Below are positions 7,284 through 13,500 of a DNA stretch of 15,806 nt, piece by piece. Numbering within the stretch: position 1 is the stretch's first letter; each line of letters starts with the position of its first letter. The DNA is from JBFGCT01 sp041581055 (lineage in GTDB: Bacteria; Actinomycetota; Acidimicrobiia; Acidimicrobiales; Ilumatobacteraceae). The stretch lies in NCBI GenBank assembly GCA_041581055.1, contig JBFGCT010000094.1, positions 1 through 15,806 of the forward strand. The letters run 5' to 3'. The notes beneath the pieces were generated by a model. The model saw only the letters and a program-made list of their open reading frames with translations. It searched no databases and had not been told where the DNA came from. A program made the position numbers and the translations under genes.

Positions 7284-7311
7284 GCCGCGTCCGCTCCCGA
7301 AACAACGCGGC
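7284..7311 (+). terminator. Possible hairpin after the gabD-like gene
   Basis: GCCGCG (7284-7289) pairs with CGCGGC (7306-7311) across a 16-base loop, eight bases after the TGA. There is no U-tract and GC-rich DNA makes such pairs easily by chance, so this is weak. Confidence 0.2.
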
Positions 7312-7372
7312 GGCGGCGCGCTGAGCGTCAATCCGCGGACAGAACCGGTGGGCCCGATCGCGCCGGCGACAG

Positions 7373-7378
7373 TAGGGT
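7373..7378 (+). promoter_or_regulatory. Possible -10 element for a leaderless transporter mRNA
   Basis: TAGGGT fits the actinobacterial TANNNT -10 consensus and ends 9 bases before the transporter ATG at 7388, so transcription would begin at or within a few bases of the start codon. No -35 hexamer is recognisable. Inference from spacing only. Confidence 0.3.
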
Positions 7379-7387
7379 CCGCGGGCG

Positions 7388-8662
7388 ATGGAGAGGCCTG
7401 CGTCGGTCTGGCGGAATCGGGACTTCGTCCTCCTCGTCGGTGGCACCACGGTCAACGGCGTCGGCGACTGGTTGCTCGAGCTGGCGCTCCCGCTCTACGT
7501 GTTCATCGAGACCGGATCGGGCATCGCGACGGCCGCGGTCTACATCATCAATCTCGTCGTCGGCGTCGTCGTCGGACCGCTCGGGGGGAGCCTGGTCGAT
7601 CGTTGGCGGCTGCGCGCGACGCTGGTCGGCACGAACCTGCTGCAGATCCTCGCGCTCGGTCCGCTCCTGCTCGTCAGCTCCGACCGGATCTGGCCGGTGT
7701 ACGTCGTCGCTGTCCTGCAGGGCCTGATCAGCACGGTGAACGACCCGGCGGGTTTTGCAGTGCTGCCTCGCCTGGTCGCCGATGAGCAACTGGTCGCGGC
7801 CAACTCCGCACTCTCCGCCGGCGGGTCGATCGCGCGCCTGCTCGGCGCGGCCGCGGGCGGCGTGGCGATCGCGGTCGGGGGAATGCCGGTCGTCGTCGCG
7901 GCGGACGCGTCGACGTTCGTCGTCGGCGCCGTCGCGGCGTGGCTGCTGAGCCCCGCCGCCGATCGAGGGCGTTCGCCCGACGGCGCGTCGACGCCGGCGG
8001 ACTCCTCGGTGCGGGCGGGATTGCGGGAGGTGAGATCGCGTCCGAGCGTCGTGGCGCTGATCGGGATCCGCAGCTTGGCGATGTTCGGCTTCGGGGCGTT
8101 TCCGATCCTGTTCATCGTGTTCATCACCGAGTATCTCGACGGTGGCGGAACCGAGGTCGGGGTGATCCGAGCCAGCTCGGCGTTCGGCGGGCTCGTCGCC
8201 GCGGCCGTCATCGGCCGGTTCGCCTCTCGGCATCATCCCGCCCGCGTGATGGTCGGCGGCTACTTGTCGTTCGCCCTCGTTGCATTCCTGTTCGTCAACG
8301 CCCCGCCGATCACGACGGCACTGTGGGTCTACCTCGTCCTGTTCGCGCTCAGTGGTCTCCCGAACGTCGCGTCGCAGGTCGGGTCGAACTCGACCGCCCA
8401 ACTGCTGTGTCCCCCCGAGGTCTTGGGCCGTCTCGGAGGCCTGATGTCGGCGGCCGGAGCGCTCGGCATGGGCGCCGGGTCCCTCGCCGCGGGGCTCTTG
8501 CTGGAGACCTTCACGGCCCGCGTGCTGTTCAACGGCCAGGTCGTCGCGCTGGTGCTGTGCGGGCTCATCGGGTACTGGTTCGTGACCCGGCCGCTGGACC
8601 GTGCTCCGAGCGCGCGTCGTTCAGGCGCGAACGGTCACGTCGAGCAGCCGGAGGTCCGGTGA
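7388..8662 (+). CDS. Major facilitator superfamily transporter
   Basis: 424 residues, mostly hydrophobic segments consistent with about 12 membrane helices in two halves. The conserved loop motif between helices 2 and 3 appears as GGSLVDRWRLR (66-76), and NDPAGFAVLPRLV (118-130) resembles the helix 4-5 region of EntS/MFS_3-type exporters. A hydrophilic cytoplasmic loop spans about 190-220, between the halves. Such proteins export small molecules by proton antiport; the substrate cannot be told. It is 111 bases after the gabD-like gene in the same direction, with its own possible promoter. Its last 14 codons overlap the 3' end of the convergent cupin gene. A GGGCG tract before the ATG could be a weak ribosome site. 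Confidence 0.88.
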   Translation: MERPASVWRNRDFVLLVGGTTVNGVGDWLLELALPLYVFIETGSGIATAAVYIINLVVGVVVGPLGGSLVDRWRLRATLVGTNLLQILALGPLLLVSSDRIWPVYVVAVLQGLISTVNDPAGFAVLPRLVADEQLVAANSALSAGGSIARLLGAAAGGVAIAVGGMPVVVAADASTFVVGAVAAWLLSPAADRGRSPDGASTPADSSVRAGLREVRSRPSVVALIGIRSLAMFGFGAFPILFIVFITEYLDGGGTEVGVIRASSAFGGLVAAAVIGRFASRHHPARVMVGGYLSFALVAFLFVNAPPITTALWVYLVLFALSGLPNVASQVGSNSTAQLLCPPEVLGRLGGLMSAAGALGMGAGSLAAGLLLETFTARVLFNGQVVALVLCGLIGYWFVTRPLDRAPSARRSGANGHVEQPEVR

Positions 8663-9697
8663 GGGGTCGCGTAGACCGACGGTGACGCCGCTCGGGAGCG
8701 CGACCCCGTCGCCGGCTTCGAGGGCCGGCTCGGCGATTCCGCCGTGCTCGAGCACGACCCCGCCGTCGAGGACCACGAGCATCGCGAACTCGGTGTCCTG
8801 AACTGCCGCTTCGTCACCGGGCCGGTCGCCCGGTTCGACGATGCACGCGCCCACCAGACCGCCGGTCGCCTCGCCGAATCCGGTGTCGGACGACCGGTAC
8901 CCCGGGACTCGCCACGCCTCGGCCTCGGTGGACCCGAGGATCGACCGGGCGAAGCGCTGGCCCCCGAAGTCCCGATCGGATCTCACGGTCGGCGTCGGCA
9001 GTTCGAGCTCGTGGTCGGCCAGCGTCAGGTGCTCGGCCGGACAGCCGATCTCGATCACTTCGAGGCCGGCTGAGCTGGTCAGCACGCGGTGGCGGATCTC
9101 CGGCGGCTGCAGCACCGCGTCGCCGGCGTGCATGACGAACGGTGGGCCCTGGTCCTCGTAGACGACCTCGACCCAGCCGGCCTTGACGACGATCAGCTGG
9201 AAGCGGACGCGGTGGTAGTGGACGTAGTCGGGGACCGGGCCGGCGTCGGGGATGAGGATGTGCGAGGCGATGAACCGGCCTCCCCAGCGCCCGGGGAGCA
9301 GGTCGCGGTACCGCATCCCCGCTCGTCCGGTCACCCAGGAACCGGCGTCGGCGCGGGTGATCACGAGCGCCGGATCGCCCGCGGGAACGGTGACGGACTC
9401 GTCGGCCGGCTCGAATTCGATCGTCGACCCGCCGGGCGAGCGAAGCGTCGACCGCGGGGATCCGGCGCTCGTGATCGCCCGCAGCCGGACCGGGCGGTCG
9501 GCGCCGCCACGGACGACGCGCAACCGGGAGCCCGCGCGCGACAGCAGCGCCGTCCTCGGGTCGTCGGCCGGGAAGACCGCGTCGACCCGGAACCCGCCGC
9601 GGGAGACGAAGAAGTCGACCTCGGCGTCCACGTTCGGAGTCTCGGCGATCAGCTCGAACGGCCCGGCGGCCGGCTCGATCGGGTCGACGGCGCTCAT
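8621..9697 (-). CDS. VOC-like N-terminus fused to a bicupin, function unknown
   Basis: 358 residues from the ATG at 9697; the frame is open further upstream but that stretch overlaps the TetR gene and has no better start. Residues about 12-112 resemble a glyoxalase/VOC module (VDFFVSRGGFRVDAVFPADDPR at 27-48 in parts). Residues about 140-225 form a cupin with metal-ligand pattern His160-x-His162, Gln167 in place of the usual Glu, and His203 in GDAVLQPPEIRH. A second cupin-like repeat (about 275-355) keeps the fold glycines (EPGDRP, EAGDGVALP) but lacks the ligand histidines, so it is probably structural. Such proteins can be dioxygenases, isomerases or sugar/amino-acid binders; I cannot choose. 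It lies 31 bases downstream of a TetR gene on the same strand, so it is probably co-transcribed with that regulator. Confidence 0.8.
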   Translation of the reverse strand: MSAVDPIEPAAGPFELIAETPNVDAEVDFFVSRGGFRVDAVFPADDPRTALLSRAGSRLRVVRGGADRPVRLRAITSAGSPRSTLRSPGGSTIEFEPADESVTVPAGDPALVITRADAGSWVTGRAGMRYRDLLPGRWGGRFIASHILIPDAGPVPDYVHYHRVRFQLIVVKAGWVEVVYEDQGPPFVMHAGDAVLQPPEIRHRVLTSSAGLEVIEIGCPAEHLTLADHELELPTPTVRSDRDFGGQRFARSILGSTEAEAWRVPGYRSSDTGFGEATGGLVGACIVEPGDRPGDEAAVQDTEFAMLVVLDGGVVLEHGGIAEPALEAGDGVALPSGVTVGLRDPSPDLRLLDVTVRA

Positions 9698-9699
9698 CG

Positions 9700-9730
9700 G
9701 AACGTCACTGTCTGAATGAACGTCACTGTC
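9700..9730. repeat. Two 13-base direct repeats between tetR and the cupin gene
   Basis: GAACGTCACTGTC occurs at 9700-9712 and 9718-9730, starts 18 bases apart. The pair fills the 31-base junction and reaches into the TetR stop codon. It may be a protein-binding site on the DNA, an RNA element, or a small duplication. No Shine-Dalgarno is visible before the cupin ATG at 9697, which makes the site's role in translation or regulation worth noting. Confidence 0.75.
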
Positions 9731-10310
9731 ACCCCAGGGAGGCGGTTGCCTTGGCGAGCATCTTGAACAGGGATTTCTCTCCACCGGTCCGCTGCCAGCG
9801 ATCGAGGACCGCGACGAACATGCCGAGCAACGCGCCGGCCGCCGCGTCGTCACGAACGCCGCGGGACGTCGCCTTGCGATGCATGGCGAACAGGTCGGCC
9901 AGATCGTCGCGGCGGCCGAGGATCCCGTGCTCGATCGCCGCGGTCAGCGCCGGGTCGGCGAACACGAGTTGCAGACGGCGGAGCAGGTCGTCATGGTCGA
10001 CGGCGCGCAGCATCGACCGTGTCGCTCGCCCGAAGATGTCGGCGGGGGCGGCCTTCCGGTCCTCGCGTTTGGCGGCCACGAGCGCCGGAACGAGTTCGTC
10101 GATCACATCGCCCGACAGCACCAGCGCCTCCTTGGTGCCAAAGTGGCGATAGACGGTCGACGGCGAGACTCCGGCCTCCGCGGCGATCTCGGCGACCGTC
10201 ACGCCCTCGAAGCCGCGCCGCTCCATCAGGTCGAGCGCGGCCCGCCGGACCACGGTCACGGTGCTCGACCGGTTGCGCTCGCGGAGGCGGGTTCCGTCCA
10301 CGCCCGCCAC
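9729..10310 (-). CDS. TetR/AcrR-family transcriptional regulator
   Basis: 193 residues, typical length. N-terminal DNA-binding domain: helix 1 around 16-32 (VTVVRRAALDLMERRGF) and helix-turn-helix VTVAEIAAEAGVSPSTVYRHFGTKEAL at 37-63, with the conserved YRHFGTKEAL ending. The C-terminal ligand domain (about 70-193) is variable as expected, so the ligand is unknown. The GTG at 10310 has an AGGGG tract four bases upstream; a second in-frame GTG three codons later is an alternative. It is transcribed toward the cupin gene and divergently from the giant surface-protein gene, so it could control either or both through the 152-base gap. Confidence 0.9.
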   Translation of the reverse strand: MAGVDGTRLRERNRSSTVTVVRRAALDLMERRGFEGVTVAEIAAEAGVSPSTVYRHFGTKEALVLSGDVIDELVPALVAAKREDRKAAPADIFGRATRSMLRAVDHDDLLRRLQLVFADPALTAAIEHGILGRRDDLADLFAMHRKATSRGVRDDAAAGALLGMFVAVLDRWQRTGGEKSLFKMLAKATASLG

Positions 10311-10462
10311 GGTACCCCTGGGCCTCGCGCGACCTCGTCGCCGAGCCTCCGTGCGCCGGCGCCGGCGGTCCGGACGGTCGCCCTCGTCACCCAGCGTCGA
10401 TCGATCGCCGGGTTCTTCCGGATCGCCTCAAGATGACATCGAGAGTGACCGAAAGACCTGGT
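10311..10462. promoter_or_regulatory. Divergent intergenic region between tetR and the surface-protein gene
   Basis: 152 bases that must carry both promoters. It contains a perfect 14-base palindrome, CGCCGGCGCCGGCG (10354-10367), and a 10-base one, CGATCGATCG (10398-10407). Either could be an operator for the TetR protein, but GC-rich DNA produces such palindromes readily. Only a weak ribosome site (GAAAG, 10451-10455) precedes ATG 10463. No clear -35/-10 pair was found. Confidence 0.35.
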
Positions 10463-10573
10463 ATGTCGATCCTCTCGCGCGCATCCCGGCTGGGACGCGC
10501 CGCAATTGCCGCGTTGCTCGCCGTCGCGGCACTCCCCGTCGTGCTCGCCTTCCCGTCCGGGATCGCGCTCGCC
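10463..10573 (+). other. Sec signal peptide of the giant surface protein
   Basis: Residues 1-37: positive n-region (MSILSRASRLGR), hydrophobic core (AAIAALLAVAALPVVLAF) and an Ala-Leu-Ala cleavage site before Gly38-Pro-Pro. There is no twin-arginine motif and no lipobox cysteine, so export by the general Sec route with type I cleavage is expected. Confidence 0.8.
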
Positions 10574-13500
10574 GGGCCTCCGCCGGTGTTCACGATGTTC
10601 GTCCCGTTCAGCGAGCAGCAGGTGAGCGACGGGCTGTTCTCGATCTACGGCCCCGGCGCGCCGGCGCGGCAGGACGTCGTCACGACGATCGACATCACGT
10701 CGGCGGCCGACGGCTCGATCATGTACTGGGACCACTGGGAGGACGGCTACGAGGCGGACATCGCCAACCCGGTCCAGCTGACCACCGAGATCTGGGGCGA
10801 CGCCAACCCGGCGAACGGCGCGCCTCCCGGCGTGCCGGGCGACCTGGTCGACGCCGGCACCGTCATCTTCGCTCAGAACAACGTGGCGTTGCCCCGCAAC
10901 CCGGCGACGATCCTCTTCGACGGCCGGGACAAGGTCGGGTCGACCCGGGGCTTCGCCATGTCGCGGGCCGGCTGGGACGCCGGGCTCGGAACGCTGCACG
11001 CCGGCGCCGTCGCGGCGACCGACCTCTCGAAGTACGGCACGCAGTTCACCTTCCCGGTCGGCGAGAACACCGGGTTCGGCGCGTTCGACTACAGCGGCGC
11101 TTCCGTCATGGCGTCAGACGACAACACGGTCGTCGAGTTCGACATCAACGGCGACGGCAGCATCGACCAGACGAACCTGCTCGATCAGGGCGAGACCGTG
11201 TTCATCGACGGCGGCGTCAACGCCGGCGGCACCGTGTCGGCCTCCAAGCCGATCCAGACCCATCTGATCACCGGCCGCCGGAACTCCCGGTACGAGGGCC
11301 GCTGGTTCGAGATCTTCCCCGAGGAGATCCGCGGCGACGAGTACGTCGCGGCCGCCGGCTCGACGAGCGACGCCGAGCGGGTGACGATCTTCCTGCAGAA
11401 CCCGGGCGCCACGTCGATCACCGTGGCCGTCGACGCCGAGTTCACGGCGAACGACACCAACCTGCTGATCGCCCCCGGGGCGGTCGCCTCGTACGACCTG
11501 CCGAACGGATCCGGCGCCCGCTTCTCGTCCCCGGGCAACCCGTTCATCGCGGTGTCGGGCACCGTCGCCGTGACCGGGAGGACGACCTGGTTCGACTGGG
11601 GCTACAGCCTCGTGCCGACCTCGTCGCTGACGCCCGGTGTCGTCGTCGGGTGGGGCGCCGGCAACCCGGACGGGACGCAGAACCACAGCCCGGTCTGGGT
11701 GGCGCCGCTCGCCGACACGACGCTCTACGTCGACATCGACGGCGACCAGGTCGCCGACCAGACGATCGCCGGCGTGCAGGCCTACGAGAGCGTGCGGATC
11801 ATCGACACGACCGACAACGACATGACCGGCGCCCGCATCTACACCGTCGACGGCACGCTGATCTCCGCCGCATGGGGCCAGGACCCCGCCGGCAACGAGT
11901 GCTGCAACGCGTACGACCTCGGAACCTCGGTGCTGCCGAGCACCGCGCTGGTGACGACCAAGACCGCGCAGATCGTCGTCGACGTGAACGGCGACGGCAA
12001 CCTCAACCCGGGCGACACCCTGGAGTACACGATCCGCTCGGTCGACGCCGGCGCGCTCTCGCTGACCAACATCGTCGTCCAGGACGAGTTGCCGGCGACG
12101 CTGACCTACGTGCCGAACACGACGGTCGTCGCCGGAGTGCCGCACGCCGACGACACGGTCGGCACGCCCTTCCCGGTCGACGGGGCCGGCGTGCTGATCC
12201 CGGTGCTCGCGCCCGGCGCGTCCGCCGACGTCGTCTTCCGCGCCCAGCTCGTCGATCCGTTCCCGCTCTTCACCCAGAGCGTCCGCAACACCGTCTTGGC
12301 GACCGCCGACCAGGGGAGCGCCAACGCGACGTCGATCCTCCCCGTCGTCATCCCCAACCTCTACATCGCGAAGAACTCCTCGGCCCCGGGGCCGTTGATG
12401 CCCGGCGAGATCTTCGACTACGTCATCGACGTCTCGAACATCGACGTCGGACCGCAGTCCGGCATCGACGTCACCGACACGCTGCCCGCGGAGCTGACGT
12501 GGCTGTCGACGACCGTCGCCCGGCCGATCGACGACCCGGGTCCCGGGGGCTCGGACATCTTGGACGACACGTTCAGCCCCGCGCAGTACAACAACAACCC
12601 GACCGAGTGGACGGCCGACTGGATCGAGACCGACTCGGCCGGCGGCGGCGCCGGCGGCGGAAACGTGTTGATCGTCTCCGAGCTGGGAAGCAACCGCGTC
12701 CGCCTGCGGGGCGGGAGCAGCGCGATCACTCGCGCCTTCGACGGCGCGGCGTGGGACGAGGCGACGCTGTCCTACGACTACCGGCCTGACTCGATCGACA
12801 ACGGCGACTGGGTGTCGTTCCAGATCTCGACGACCGGCGGGACGTCGTGGATCGAGCTCGACCGTGTGATCGGGCCGCTGACGTCGGCCGCGTACTCCAC
12901 GCTGAACTACGACCTCACCCGCTATCTCGGGCAGGACGTCCACCTGCGCTGGGTCACCTCGCCCGGCTTCAGCGCGACCGGCGACTCGTTCTACCTCGAC
13001 AACGTCGCGGTCGCGGTCAACAAACGCGTCATCGAGGTCGTCCCCGGCGGGGCGCCGCCCGCGCTCTACACGGGCGGCGAGCTGCTGACGGCCGAGAGCC
13101 TGACGGTCACGGTCAGCGTGCAGCTCGACGCCGCGGTCGACCCGACGACCGACTCGATCACTAACGTCGCCTCCGCGGTGAGCGCGGAGAACCCGTCGCC
13201 GGTCCTGTCCGACGCGACCGACGAAATCGCCCGCGCGACCGTCGGCGACACGGTGTGGCACGACCAGGACGGAGACGGCGTCGTCGACGCCGGCGAGCCG
13301 CGCCTCCCCGGCGTGACGGTCACGCTGTACGACAGTGGGGGGTCGCCGATCGCCACCGACGTCACCGACGCGGCCGGCAACTACCTGTTCGCCGACCTCG
13401 ATCCCGCGGACTACACCGTCGCGGTGACCGCCGGCGTGCCGGGCGGGATGGCCACGACCTTCGACTTCGACGGCGGCTACGACGAGTCGACCGCCGTCAC

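Noticed and set aside
5836..7785. 649-residue plus-strand frame across gabD and the transporter
   Set aside because: Out-of-frame reading of two genes with full conserved motifs in other frames.
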